DNA of 64,000 nucleotides from Roseivirga sp. (GTDB lineage Bacteria > Bacteroidota > Bacteroidia > Cytophagales > Cyclobacteriaceae): positions 106,127 to 170,126 of the forward strand of contig JAAWWF010000031.1 of assembly GCA_021404565.1 (NCBI GenBank), read 5' to 3'. Numbering within the stretch: the first letter of the stretch is position 1; each line of letters opens with the position of its first letter. Position numbers and translations under genes: made by a program. The notes beneath the pieces were generated by a model. That model made no database searches, was not told the origin of the DNA, and was given only the letters and a program-made list of their open reading frames with translations. This document shows positions 7,993 through 16,890 of this stretch, piece by piece.

Positions 7993-8562
7993 TCAGGTTT
8001 GTGGTATAAGGTGCCTGGTGGTTTTGTCCAGGACAGTTTTTAGTAAATGGGCCGCACCAATGCCGATTATTGCCCCGGTTATGACATCACCGGGGTAGTG
8101 TACGCCCAGATAGATACGGCTGTAGGCCACCAGGGCAGCCCAGGGGATTAGCAGCCAGATATATTTCAAATGATCTTTGAGTAAGAGCCAGCAAAAAATG
8201 GCAACTGCAAATGAATTGGAGGAATGTGAAGAAGCAAAGCCGTATTGTCCTCCGCAGCCCTTAAGCAGGTGTACCTGTTCAGATATACCGGGTTCATAGC
8301 AAGGTCGTAGCCTTTCAATAGTTGGCTTCAGAAAACCAGAGGCCAGCTGGTCACTGATCAGAATGAGTAAACCAATAGAGATGATGATGTACAGCTCACG
8401 CTTTTTATTATAGCGAATGAGCCAGTAGAGTAGCAGGGCGTAGAGTGGAATCCATACGTACTTATCACTGATCCAGGGCATCAGGAAATCAAAGAGGAAA
8501 TTGTGCGCTCCGTTCAGAAACAAAAACAGTTCCTGGTCCCATTGTTCTAACCGATCAATCAT
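7993..8562 (-). CDS. PAP2-family membrane phosphatase
   Basis: 189 residues with several membrane helices. The three phosphatase motifs are visible: KPTIERLRP (motif 1), ASSHSSNSF (motif 2; SSHS where PSGH is usual in other branches) and SRIYLGVHYPGDV (motif 3, catalytic His). Members remove phosphate from lipid-linked substrates such as undecaprenyl pyrophosphate, phosphatidate or lipid A at the periplasmic face. The start overlaps the hemF stop by 8 bp, implying translational coupling; no metabolic link is apparent. Confidence 0.88.
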   Translation of the reverse strand: MIDRLEQWDQELFLFLNGAHNFLFDFLMPWISDKYVWIPLYALLLYWLIRYNKKRELYIIISIGLLILISDQLASGFLKPTIERLRPCYEPGISEQVHLLKGCGGQYGFASSHSSNSFAVAIFCWLLLKDHLKYIWLLIPWAALVAYSRIYLGVHYPGDVITGAIIGIGAAHLLKTVLDKTTRHLIPQT

Positions 8563-9460
8563 CCGCCCAGTTGACTCCTTTCCTAAGTAGTTTCAGCGTT
8601 TTGTCCTCCTTGCTACCCTCTATTGGTTGAAAATCATACTCCCAGCCGGCCTGCGCGGGTAAGCTCATGAGGATAGATTCGGTACGGCCGTTAGTGTCCA
8701 GGCCAAAGCGGGTACCCCGGTCATAAACCAGGTTAAATTCTACATAGCGACCTCTGCGGAGCATTTGCCATTCTTTCTCACGCTCACCATATGGCAATCG
8801 GCCGTTTTTGCTCATCAACTGAGTATAGATTGGGGCGAAGGCGAGTCCCACATCTTTCACAAAATCCAGTCGATCTCTTTTACTGAACTCCTTATCATCT
8901 CCAAGCTGATCAAAGAAAACACCTCCGATGCCCCTGGTTTCGTTTCTGTGTTTTATAAAGAAGTAATCATCTGCCCATTGCTTGAACTTTGGATAGTAGG
9001 AGGGATGGTGTTTGTCGCAAACCGCCTTTAAGCGGGAGTGAAAATTTACCGCATCCTCTCTGTTTACATAATGGGGCGTGAGGTCAATTCCGCCTCCAAA
9101 CCAATAGGTGCCATTTGACATTTCAAAGTACCGGATGTTCATATGAATGATTGGTACCATCGGGTTTTCAGGGTGAATAACAATAGAAACGCCAGTGGCA
9201 AAAAAGTCACCTTCAGTAAGGCCAAACGAGTTTAGAATCTTCTCAGGAGTCTTTCCATGTACAGCAGAGAAATTGACACCGCCTTTTTCGATGATATTAC
9301 CATGTCGCATGACCCGGGTTCTGCCTCCTCCTCCTCCTGGTCGGCTCCACTTATCTTCATGAAACTCTCCCCGGCCGTCAGCTTTGCACAGCTCACTGCA
9401 GATGTGATCCTGAATATTTCTGAAAATGCTCGAGATCGATTCCTTGTCCGTTCCGTTCAT
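8555..9460 (-). CDS. hemF: Oxygen-dependent coproporphyrinogen III oxidase
   Basis: 301 residues from ATG 9460 (a GTG two codons upstream is possible). HemF decarboxylates coproporphyrinogen III to protoporphyrinogen IX using O2 in haem synthesis. Family stretches present include the Gly-rich RPGGGGGRTRV, GGGIDLTPHYV, GIGGVFFDQL and YVEFNLVYDRGTRFGL. A cytoplasmic homodimer in the family. Using the oxygen-dependent enzyme implies aerobic haem synthesis, consistent with a respiratory marine or soil Bacteroidota. Confidence 0.96.
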   Translation of the reverse strand: MNGTDKESISSIFRNIQDHICSELCKADGRGEFHEDKWSRPGGGGGRTRVMRHGNIIEKGGVNFSAVHGKTPEKILNSFGLTEGDFFATGVSIVIHPENPMVPIIHMNIRYFEMSNGTYWFGGGIDLTPHYVNREDAVNFHSRLKAVCDKHHPSYYPKFKQWADDYFFIKHRNETRGIGGVFFDQLGDDKEFSKRDRLDFVKDVGLAFAPIYTQLMSKNGRLPYGEREKEWQMLRRGRYVEFNLVYDRGTRFGLDTNGRTESILMSLPAQAGWEYDFQPIEGSKEDKTLKLLRKGVNWADD

Positions 9461-9654
9461 GGTCACAAAAATATCATAAACCAGCGTAACGCCCTGCGAT
9501 TTTCTGTGGCATAATTGATAGGTAAACCTTTCATGCCGAGTTTGGAGTTAGTATAGAACCCGACAAGACTCAGTATATATGAGTAGATTCATCAAATTAC
9601 CCGTGTTTTGAAATGAACAGTTAAATACTTATTTCGTTACTCAGTATAGATTAC

Positions 9655-9668
9655 CTAACAATCGTTAG
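9655..9668. promoter_or_regulatory. Inverted-repeat operator upstream of the E1 gene
   Basis: CTAAC-AATC-GTTAG, perfect 5-bp arms with a 4-bp spacer, 57 bp before the ATG of the 2-oxoacid dehydrogenase E1 gene. The same element with one spacer change lies in front of the thiolase gene (21815-21828). A plausible promoter follows it (TTG at 9678-9680, 18 bp, TAACTTGG at 9699-9706). Size and symmetry fit a TetR-type dimer site; the cognate regulator is not in this window. Confidence 0.55.
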
Positions 9669-9725
9669 TTTTCCTTGTTGACTTCTGTCGATATTGGTTA
9701 ACTTGGCCGCAAATCACCTTAATTG

Positions 9726-11825
9726 ATGAACGTTACGGAAAGCAAAGCCCCTCATACCAACCAAAAGAATTCCATATCAACTCCCAAGTCAGTTCTTGAA
9801 AAAGCCTATAGGCTGATGCATACAGCCATGAACATGGCTCATACCTACGAAGAAAATAAATCCATCTGCAGCAAGTACGTACATAGTACTTCACGAGGAC
9901 ATGAAGCCATCCAACTGGCTACGGGAATGCTGCTTGAGCCTTACGATTACGCAGCTCCATATTACCGTGATGAGTCCATACTGTTGGGTATCGGCATGCA
10001 ACCTCATGAGCTGATGATGCAGCTGATGGGTAAGAAAGACGATCCTTTTTCAGGAGGCAGAACCTACTATGGTCATCCATCACTGAAGAGGGAAGGTTTC
10101 CCTACCATACCCCATCAAAGCTCTGCCACGGGTATGCAGGCAATTCCCGCCACAGGCATGGCGCATGCCATCCACTACCTGGAAGGGCAGGGACTGCTGA
10201 AAACCGATGATAAACCTTTGTCCGTTTGCTCCCTTGGAGATGGGTCTGTAACGGAAGGAGAGGTTTCCGAGGCTTTTCAGATGGCTGTATTACATCAGCT
10301 TCCCATCATCTACCTTATTCAGGATAATGATTGGGGTATTTCGGCTACCGGTAAAGAAATGCGTGCCATGGATGCCTATGAATTTGCAGCCGGATTCAAG
10401 GGTATGGAACGTATGAGGGTGGATGGTAGCGATTTCGTTAGTTCCTATGAGGGTATGAAGAAGGCCTTCGACTATGTGAGAGAAAACCGGGCACCTATTC
10501 TGGTACATGCCAAGGTGCCTTTGCTAGGACACCATACTTCCGGAGTACGCAGAGAATGGTACCGTGATGATTTTGAAGAGCACCAGAAAACCGATCCGAT
10601 TCCGGTACTCAGAAAGACTTTAAAGAGGGTAGGCTATAAAGAAGCGGAGCTGGTAAAACTGGAAGATGAAATAAAAGCTTTCGTTCAGTCAGAATATGCC
10701 AGAGCACTCAACGCTGATGACCCCGATCCGGCCACAGTTATGGATCACGAGTTTGCGCCCACTCTGATTACAGAAGAAAAAGGAAACCGCAAGCCAAGAG
10801 GTGCTGAAAAAGTAGTCATGGTAGATGCCGGACTTCATGCAGTTGACGATATTCTGAAATCTCATCCGGAGGCCTTGTTCTATGGTCAGGATGTGGGAGG
10901 TACCCTTGGGGGGGTATTCAGAGAAGCTGCCACGCTGGCTCAGAAATATGGCGATGCCCGTATTTTCAATACACCTATTCAGGAAGCGTATATCGTTGGT
11001 TCTACGGCCGGAATGTCTGCTGTCGGGGCCAAGGCTATAGTTGAAATTCAATTTGCAGATTATATATGGCCGGGAATTAACCAGCTGGTAGAAGAGCTCT
11101 CAAAGAGCTGTTACCTGTCTATGGGCAAATTCCCTGTTCAGTCACTGATTAGAGTGCCAATAGGCGCTTACGGTGGAGGTGGACCTTACCATTCCGGTAG
11201 TATTGAATCTACCTTGTTGAATATCCGCGGGATCAAAGTGGTGTATCCATCGAATGCAGCGGATATGAAAGGGCTGATGAAAGCTGCTTTCCACGATCCT
11301 AACCCGGTGGTGATGCTGGAACACAAAGGCCTGTACTGGTCTAAAGTTCCGGGCACCGAAGGGGCCAAGACATTTGAGCCGGACAACGAATATATCATAC
11401 CTCTGGGTAAAGCGCGCATTGATCAGGAGGCTAGTCAGGAAGCCATTGAAAACGGAGAATCATGTACCATTATTACCTACGGTATGGGGGTGTACTGGTC
11501 ACGGGCTGCCAGTAAAGCTTTCAAAGGGCAGGTTGAAGTTCTTGATTTAAGAACCTTGAATCCGCTCGATTGGGAAGCTGTGATAGCTTCTGTAAAAAGA
11601 CATAATAAGGCCCTGGTACTGACCGAAGAGCCCTTGATGAACTCGTTTGCCGAATCACTGGCGGGTAGAATATCTAAGGAGTGCTTTCAGGAGCTGGATG
11701 CTCCGGTAATGACCTTCGGAGCTGCTAATCTACCGGCTATTGCACTCAATGTTGATCTGGAAAAGGCAATGCTGCCCACTGCTGATAAGGTAGAGGCAGT
11801 GCTTGGAGATTTGCTGAATTATTAG
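9726..11825 (+). CDS. Fused 2-oxoacid dehydrogenase E1 (alpha and beta subunits in one chain)
   Basis: 699 residues from ATG 9726 (a TTG directly before it is less likely). The N-terminal half is an E1-alpha domain with the thiamine diphosphate motif GDGSVTEGE...QDNDWGIS; the C-terminal half from about residue 365 is an E1-beta domain (GQDVGGTLGGVF, NTPIQEAYIVG, QFADYIWPGINQL). Such fusions are standard in Bacteroidota and usually act as branched-chain 2-oxoacid (2-oxoisovalerate) dehydrogenase E1, decarboxylating the keto acid and passing the acyl group to lipoyl E2. Pyruvate as substrate cannot be excluded. No E2 or E3 gene is nearby. The operator shared with the thiolase gene supports an acyl-CoA degradative role. 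Confidence 0.9.
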   Translation: MNVTESKAPHTNQKNSISTPKSVLEKAYRLMHTAMNMAHTYEENKSICSKYVHSTSRGHEAIQLATGMLLEPYDYAAPYYRDESILLGIGMQPHELMMQLMGKKDDPFSGGRTYYGHPSLKREGFPTIPHQSSATGMQAIPATGMAHAIHYLEGQGLLKTDDKPLSVCSLGDGSVTEGEVSEAFQMAVLHQLPIIYLIQDNDWGISATGKEMRAMDAYEFAAGFKGMERMRVDGSDFVSSYEGMKKAFDYVRENRAPILVHAKVPLLGHHTSGVRREWYRDDFEEHQKTDPIPVLRKTLKRVGYKEAELVKLEDEIKAFVQSEYARALNADDPDPATVMDHEFAPTLITEEKGNRKPRGAEKVVMVDAGLHAVDDILKSHPEALFYGQDVGGTLGGVFREAATLAQKYGDARIFNTPIQEAYIVGSTAGMSAVGAKAIVEIQFADYIWPGINQLVEELSKSCYLSMGKFPVQSLIRVPIGAYGGGGPYHSGSIESTLLNIRGIKVVYPSNAADMKGLMKAAFHDPNPVVMLEHKGLYWSKVPGTEGAKTFEPDNEYIIPLGKARIDQEASQEAIENGESCTIITYGMGVYWSRAASKAFKGQVEVLDLRTLNPLDWEAVIASVKRHNKALVLTEEPLMNSFAESLAGRISKECFQELDAPVMTFGAANLPAIALNVDLEKAMLPTADKVEAVLGDLLNY

Positions 11826-11940
11826 AAAAACATAGGAGAAAGTACTTTGTTAGAGGCTCTTTTTATTCTGCCTAAGCAACGTATCTATTGAATTTCCAAG
11901 AGTTGTCAGTACAACTCATTTGGGTGCTAGTTCATTTTAC

Positions 11941-12120
11941 TTTCTTTTTGCGGCCAAAAAGAAACAACCGTGCCGGCCGTACTGAGGTACTCTGGCAGGC
12001 AGGAAACCCTTTCCGAAAACTCCAAATCCAAGCCCGGTTTTTGCCGCACAAGGCCATCGCGAGCCCGGGCCAACCGCCTTGTATTTCGCACTGTTTTCGG
12101 TGGATCCACCCTCCGATGTG
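11941..12120 (+). repeat. Interspersed structured repeat, copy 1
   Basis: The 384-bp gap 11826-12209 has no credible gene. It holds a repeat also found at 16421-16557 in the same orientation. Shared blocks: TTTTTGCGGCCAAAA, AAACCCTTTCCGA, CCAAATCCAAG, CCTTGTATTTCGCACTGTT. The element is bounded by CCGAAAAC (12013-12020) and GTTTTCGG (12093-12100), a perfect inverted repeat. It starts with a small hairpin CTTTTTG-CGGC-CAAAAAG (11944-11961). Many short open frames in all phases are by-products of its composition. Confidence 0.75.
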
Positions 12121-12209
12121 GACTGTTGAGAATAATGAAAACACTGCTTGACGGAGAGTGAAGCGTTCACAGGTGTTTATACTTACCTGTAATTGAAAAG
12201 TCGTTCAAC

Positions 12210-14657
12210 TCAAAATGGGTAACCCACAGCAATATTCCAGACTGTCTGTGAATTGCGTTTGAAGAGTCTTTGCCAGCGGTTTTTTTCGGGGAAACGAGGA
12301 TCTCTGAGCTTATGCCCCATATCCAGACGAAACACCAGAAAGGAGAAATCGAGTCGCAGGCCTAAACCAGCACCGACAGCAATCTCTTTGTGAAAACGGT
12401 TCAGTTTGAATTCACCGCCCTGTGAGATTCGAATGGGGCCTTCAGAGGCTGTTGTGCTTACTTCGCTCAATCTCCAGGTATTGCCGGCATCAATAAAGAA
12501 TGCCCAGTCGAAAAAGCCAGCCAGGTTGCTCCGATATTCAACATTCATCTCCAGCAATACTTCACCCGGTTGCTCAAACTGGTAGCTATTGCGGTTTGGA
12601 ACCAGGTTTCCGTTCTCATCTCGTATGTTTTGACCTGCCTCATTCAGCTGGTAGGGGAAAGACGATCCCGGGCCAAGTCGTCTGGGACTCCAGGCCCGAT
12701 TACTGCTGCTACCACCGGTAAAGAAGAACTTTTCATAGGGCAGGGCATCATTTTCTCCGTAGGGATTGGCGATGCCGGTATGAAAGCGGTAAGCCCAGGC
12801 ATTTCCGTTGTTTTTGGGTACGTAACGCCTGTAATCTATCTCAAACTTAAAGAACTGGTAGAACTCGAGACCTTCTCGCTCCAGGACGCCTGTTCCGATA
12901 AGGTCGTAAAGAGTACCACCACTTTCTATAAAATACCTGAAGAAAGAAGAAGGACTATTGGGGTTGGCGTAATTCTCATTGATAATGGCATTGAAAGAGG
13001 TACTACTAACAAAAGATGGATTGAAAGCCAGGTTGAGCGTATTACCCTGGTTAGCCAGTTCATTCAATTGAACTTTGAAATCGGGGTCAATGCGTACGGT
13101 GTCTATCAGGTTGACATTTGCCAGGTTGAGGGTGTAGTTTTTGGTGCCCTTCAGGTTCTGCCAGGTGTAGGCAAAGGTACCGTTGATATTATTTCGGGTG
13201 TACTCAGGCCTGTCGGTAAAGGAAAAACCCAGCGAAACCCGCGTATTGGGATTAAAAGTTTTCAGGTTAAGATTTCTGGAATTGAATGGGGTGAGGAACC
13301 GTGGAAAAGTCAATGAGGCATTGGTACCATATTGAAAACTACGATAGACACCATCTCTTTCAGAGACAGAGGCAATACCTTCTACTCCAAAGAAACCGTT
13401 GAGTCTGAAAATTTCCAACCCCTTGAAGATGTTCCGGTTAATCAGTGAAACATTATAAAATGGACCTGGAAAACCCTGACTTACATTGACGCCTAATTCC
13501 TGGGTGAGCTGATACTTTTTCAGCGGAGCCGTATAGATATTGGTAACGAATTTTCCGGGCACCAGTGTGGTGTCAAAGTTGATATTGACATAGCGGAACA
13601 TATCCATATTCAATAGCTGCCGCTGTGTATTGACCACCTTCTCATAATCGTACAACTCTCCGGGTCTGAAGATTAGTCGGGTGTCCAGCACCTTGGGAGA
13701 GTAGTCCAGTACACCAAAACTATAAGCGATATTCTGGTAGCTTTTTCTATCTGATACCGTGTCGGAACCATTTGTATTCATAATGATCGAATCCATGGCG
13801 TAGGCCTGGTGGTTTGGCTTGTCAGCCGGCTTATTGATGACTGTGGTAACCCAAAGATCAGTCTCTCCGGGAGCTTCCCTTACTTCGAAAGTGATATAGC
13901 TCTCATTCATCTCGAAGTAGCCGTTATTTCTAAGTAAATCGTTGAGGCGACTGCGTTCGGCTGTCAGTCGGTCCACATTGTAGTTTTCCCCGATCTTAAG
14001 TAACGAACTACTATTATTATCAGTCAGAAGCCTGGTGATAGCCGTGTCCCCGGTTCTCAGGTTAAGACTGTCGATAAAGCGTTGATCACCTTCCGCAACG
14101 ATGAATACCTGATCGATTTTTCGTTTATGCTCAGTTTGTCCTATGGATACCTCGGCAGCAAAGAACCCATCATCTTTCAGGTGGCTGAGAATCCGTTGCC
14201 TGGAACTTTCAATCGATGTGCTATCGTAAACCGCCAGAGGAGTTCCTGTTCTCATCAGAAAATTACCATTTCTTAAATGGCTGTTATAGCGATCGACTTT
14301 TCTGTTTTTCTTACTTTCCAGGCCTGTGGTAGATTTTCCACGAGCTTTCTTTTTGGCTATTTTTTCGTCAATCTTAGCAATGAATTTCTTTTTTTGGCCA
14401 TTGATTTTGGCGGTGTCAAAGGTGTTTTTACCTCTTTCATACAGGTTGGCTCCCAAAGCTCCGATCAGAGGGATACGGGTATTAGGCTCTAAGATGATTT
14501 GATCGTATAGAGCGCCTTTATCAGCCTTGTCGGTACCTGTGATACTTTGTTTGTAAAGAAGTTTTTCACCATCTTCCAAATGTCGCGTACCCACACACCC
14601 ACAGAGACAACTGACTATCAAAAAAAGGGTAAAAAGTTGAGTTGTGGCCTGCTTCAC
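12210..14657 (-). CDS. tamL: TamL, BamA/TamA-family outer membrane lipoprotein
   Basis: 815 residues from a GTG at 14657, preceded by AAGGA five bases upstream; this start gives a type II signal sequence with Cys at 17, 19 and 21 (LIVSCLCGC). POTRA-like domains follow (about 30-400, e.g. LRNNGYFEMNESYITFEV), then a C-terminal Omp85 barrel ending in an aromatic residue (WNIAVGYPF) with FFTGGSSSNRAW and GPGSSFPYQL. TamL is the lipidated TamA variant of Bacteroidota, thought to work with TamB in inserting outer membrane proteins or moving phospholipids. The reading frame extends upstream to 15194 but would overlap the divergent methyltransferase gene. The two start codons are only 13 bp apart. 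Confidence 0.9.
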   Translation of the reverse strand: MKQATTQLFTLFLIVSCLCGCVGTRHLEDGEKLLYKQSITGTDKADKGALYDQIILEPNTRIPLIGALGANLYERGKNTFDTAKINGQKKKFIAKIDEKIAKKKARGKSTTGLESKKNRKVDRYNSHLRNGNFLMRTGTPLAVYDSTSIESSRQRILSHLKDDGFFAAEVSIGQTEHKRKIDQVFIVAEGDQRFIDSLNLRTGDTAITRLLTDNNSSSLLKIGENYNVDRLTAERSRLNDLLRNNGYFEMNESYITFEVREAPGETDLWVTTVINKPADKPNHQAYAMDSIIMNTNGSDTVSDRKSYQNIAYSFGVLDYSPKVLDTRLIFRPGELYDYEKVVNTQRQLLNMDMFRYVNINFDTTLVPGKFVTNIYTAPLKKYQLTQELGVNVSQGFPGPFYNVSLINRNIFKGLEIFRLNGFFGVEGIASVSERDGVYRSFQYGTNASLTFPRFLTPFNSRNLNLKTFNPNTRVSLGFSFTDRPEYTRNNINGTFAYTWQNLKGTKNYTLNLANVNLIDTVRIDPDFKVQLNELANQGNTLNLAFNPSFVSSTSFNAIINENYANPNSPSSFFRYFIESGGTLYDLIGTGVLEREGLEFYQFFKFEIDYRRYVPKNNGNAWAYRFHTGIANPYGENDALPYEKFFFTGGSSSNRAWSPRRLGPGSSFPYQLNEAGQNIRDENGNLVPNRNSYQFEQPGEVLLEMNVEYRSNLAGFFDWAFFIDAGNTWRLSEVSTTASEGPIRISQGGEFKLNRFHKEIAVGAGLGLRLDFSFLVFRLDMGHKLRDPRFPEKNRWQRLFKRNSQTVWNIAVGYPF

Positions 14658-14670
14658 TAATTCCTTAACA

Positions 14671-15405
14671 ATGCTATCTAAACGATTAATAAAGTACTTT
14701 AAATCTCTACAATTAAAAAAATATCGCAGGCAAGAACGAAAGTTTTTGGTTGAGGGGGCAAAAGGTGTGACAGAATTGCTCAAATCAGGCCTGGAGGTTG
14801 AGTATTTGTTGCTCACGGCTGATTTTAAAAGGGAGCTGGAATCGGAGCTGTCATTAAGAGGAGAAGTGATTGATGTCAATGAAAAGGAGCTGGTACAGGC
14901 AGGTACTTTCCAGTCCAACAATGCAGGACTTGGCATCGCCTCTATGCCTGAAAATACTCCTTTGTCTATAGGAGAGGAGGAGTTGGTCATAGCCCTGGAT
15001 GATATCCGTGATCCGGGTAACCTGGGGACTATTATACGGATTGCTGACTGGTATGGCATATCTAAGGTGATCTGCTCCAAAGAATGTGCCGATGTTTTCA
15101 ATCCCAAGGTGGTGAATGCCAGCATGGGCTCCTTTGCGAGAGTACAGGTTTGGTATGAAGAGCTATCTGATTTCTTACCAAAGACCGATCTCACTATCTA
15201 CGGTGCACTACTTGAGGGAGAAAATATCTACCAGAGCCAGCTAGAGCCTTCGGGTATCTTATTGATGGGTAATGAATCCAAAGGTATTCAAAAGGACCTG
15301 ATTCCTCTGATTACTCAACCAGTACATATTCCCAGAAGGGGTGAGGCAGAGTCACTCAATGTGTCAGTAGCTACAGCAGTGATCCTGGATAATTTTTTCA
15401 GGTAG
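14671..15405 (+). CDS. TrmH/SpoU-family RNA methyltransferase
   Basis: 244 residues from ATG 14671 (MLSKRLIKYFKSLQLKKYR, the usual family N terminus; a GTG at 14644 is rejected). SPOUT-class enzyme that 2'-O-methylates ribose in rRNA or tRNA using S-adenosylmethionine. Motifs: N-terminal substrate-binding domain with FLVEGAKGV; motif 1 DDIRDPGNLGTIIRIADW; motif 2 ILLMGNESKGI; motif 3 IPRRGEAESLNVSVATAV. Pairing with divergent tamL is the arrangement I expect in Bacteroidota. The target nucleotide cannot be read from sequence. Confidence 0.93.
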   Translation: MLSKRLIKYFKSLQLKKYRRQERKFLVEGAKGVTELLKSGLEVEYLLLTADFKRELESELSLRGEVIDVNEKELVQAGTFQSNNAGLGIASMPENTPLSIGEEELVIALDDIRDPGNLGTIIRIADWYGISKVICSKECADVFNPKVVNASMGSFARVQVWYEELSDFLPKTDLTIYGALLEGENIYQSQLEPSGILLMGNESKGIQKDLIPLITQPVHIPRRGEAESLNVSVATAVILDNFFR

Positions 15406-15411
15406 AAAAAA

Positions 15412-16212
15412 CTAAAATAACTTATCACCGCTTTCTTCAGCGGCCTGTTCCATCATTTCTTCCGAGAGCTCTTTGCCCAGATAGCCATCAATAACATTGT
15501 GAGCCATGTAAAGGGTAGGGGTGAGTACCACTGCGACTATGAACTTGTAGATATAATTGGTGATGCCTACCGCGAGCACTTGTACGAGTGACCAGTCTGC
15601 CAGAAAGTAAAAGGCGACAATCAGTACCACAAAGCTATCGATGAACTGAGATACGAGGGTAGAGCCGGTAGCCCGCAGCCAGATTTTATTCTTGCCCGTG
15701 ATTTTACGCAGCTTATGGAAGACATACACATCGACAAACTGACCTAATAAAAAGGCCACCAACGAGGCAAAAATGATGTTGAGTCCCTGGGAGAGTACTT
15801 TGTTAAAGGCGGTGTTGATATTGAAGGGATTCCCCTCACTGTCGGTAGCATTGATGTTCAACCAGAAATCGGCCGGAGCCAGCTCCATGGCCAGGTAGAT
15901 AACCACAAAGGCATATGCGATCAGCCCTACGGTGATATAGGTCAGCCGTTTCACCCCTTCCTTTCCGAAGTATTCATTGATGATATCGGTGAGAATAAAG
16001 ACGACCGGCCAGAGCAACACTCCGGCAGTCAGGTTGAACTGAAGGAGGAAATCACCAAAGAGCGGGATTTCCAATGGATCAGCACCTAATGTCTTTTCAA
16101 AGGAGAAAATCTTACCACCAATCAGCTCTGCTATCAGTGCGTTGGTGATAAAGATACCGGCAAGAATAATAAAGAGGCTGGTCTTTTTATTTTTCAGAAT
16201 AGAGGTTGACAT
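15412..16212 (-). CDS. Queuosine precursor transporter (YhhQ/DUF165 family)
   Basis: 266 residues, about six membrane helices, inner membrane. Typical features are the N-terminal ITNALIAELIGGKIF and LWPVVFILTDIINEYFGKE, followed by QFVDVYVFHKLR and STLVSQFIDSFVV. Family members import queuine or preQ0/preQ1 for tRNA modification. It has an insertion around residues 110-140 (INATDSEGNPFNINTAF), probably an external loop. Convergent with the methyltransferase gene, 6 bp apart, hence no room for a separate terminator. Confidence 0.92.
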   Translation of the reverse strand: MSTSILKNKKTSLFIILAGIFITNALIAELIGGKIFSFEKTLGADPLEIPLFGDFLLQFNLTAGVLLWPVVFILTDIINEYFGKEGVKRLTYITVGLIAYAFVVIYLAMELAPADFWLNINATDSEGNPFNINTAFNKVLSQGLNIIFASLVAFLLGQFVDVYVFHKLRKITGKNKIWLRATGSTLVSQFIDSFVVLIVAFYFLADWSLVQVLAVGITNYIYKFIVAVVLTPTLYMAHNVIDGYLGKELSEEMMEQAAEESGDKLF

Positions 16213-16420
16213 GCTGTGAATTTAATCGATTTCCCCAATGGAAGCTTAAAGGAGTGTATAAATAATGAAAATAGCTTCATAAGAAGAAATCCGTCAGAGC
16301 GAAGTGTTGGGTGTTGGTTATGAACATCTGCAGTATTTCTTGAGAGGCATATAATTGTATGCCTACACTGAGTTTAGCTACTATCCACCTTAACCATATG
16401 GCCGATAAATAATCATTCGT

Positions 16421-16557
16421 CCTTTTTGCGGCCAAAATGGACCAAAAACCCTTTCCGATAACACCAAATCCAAGGTTGGTTTTTACCCGCTTGGCCTACG
16501 CGTACCAAATCCAACCACCTTGTATTTCGCACTGTTATCGGCCTTGCCGCCCTCCTG
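16421..16557 (+). repeat. Interspersed structured repeat, copy 2
   Basis: Second copy of the element at 11941-12120, direct orientation, about 4.4 kb away, in the 678-bp gene-free gap 16213-16890. Outer arms are CCGATAAC (16455-16462) and GTTATCGG (16534-16541). Relative to copy 1 the arms changed on both sides so that pairing is kept (A-T to T-A), and an inner pair changed likewise (CGGTT/AACCG to TGGTT/AACCA). This compensatory pattern suggests selection for a folded RNA or DNA form. Confidence 0.75.
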
Positions 16558-16640
16558 CTTGAATAGAGTCGCATAGATCATAAAAGCACATAGTTTTCAA
16601 TGCAATCAATTCACTCGGAATTTCACTGATTCACCCCAAG

Positions 16641-16839
16641 AGATCAGAGTGAAAATAAGAGAAGTGTTAAATATGACAGCCTGAAACACTTTTTTCAAAC
16701 GAACTATGTTGGGCTTAAGGTTACACCTGCTTTCCAATCCTGAAGTATGAAGGATCTAAAGCAGGTGGTGAAATGGAATTTGGTGACTCTTAGTTTCTGC
16801 CTGTCACTGAATCGTATTGCAAACCAGATCAGAGTGAAA
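16641..16839. repeat. Short direct duplication
   Basis: AGATCAGAGTGAAA occurs at 16641-16654 and again at 16826-16839, each preceded by TCACTGA(T/A)TC some 12-16 bp upstream. It lies in the same gene-free gap as repeat copy 2, upstream of the rnz 3' end. Function unknown; it may be debris of an older duplication. Confidence 0.5.
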
Positions 16840-16890
16840 GGCGTGATCAGGTTGATAGGTTACCGGAATGTACCTGAGCTACAGGTTGTC

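Noticed and set aside
11888..12170. Several overlapping 60-87-residue open frames on both strands
   Set aside because: They all lie in the structured repeat and change frame between the two copies, so they follow from repeat composition instead of coding.
14658..15194. Upstream extension of the tamL reading frame by about 180 residues
   Set aside because: It overlaps the methyltransferase gene on the other strand, whose family motifs are clear, and it would bury the lipoprotein signal sequence.
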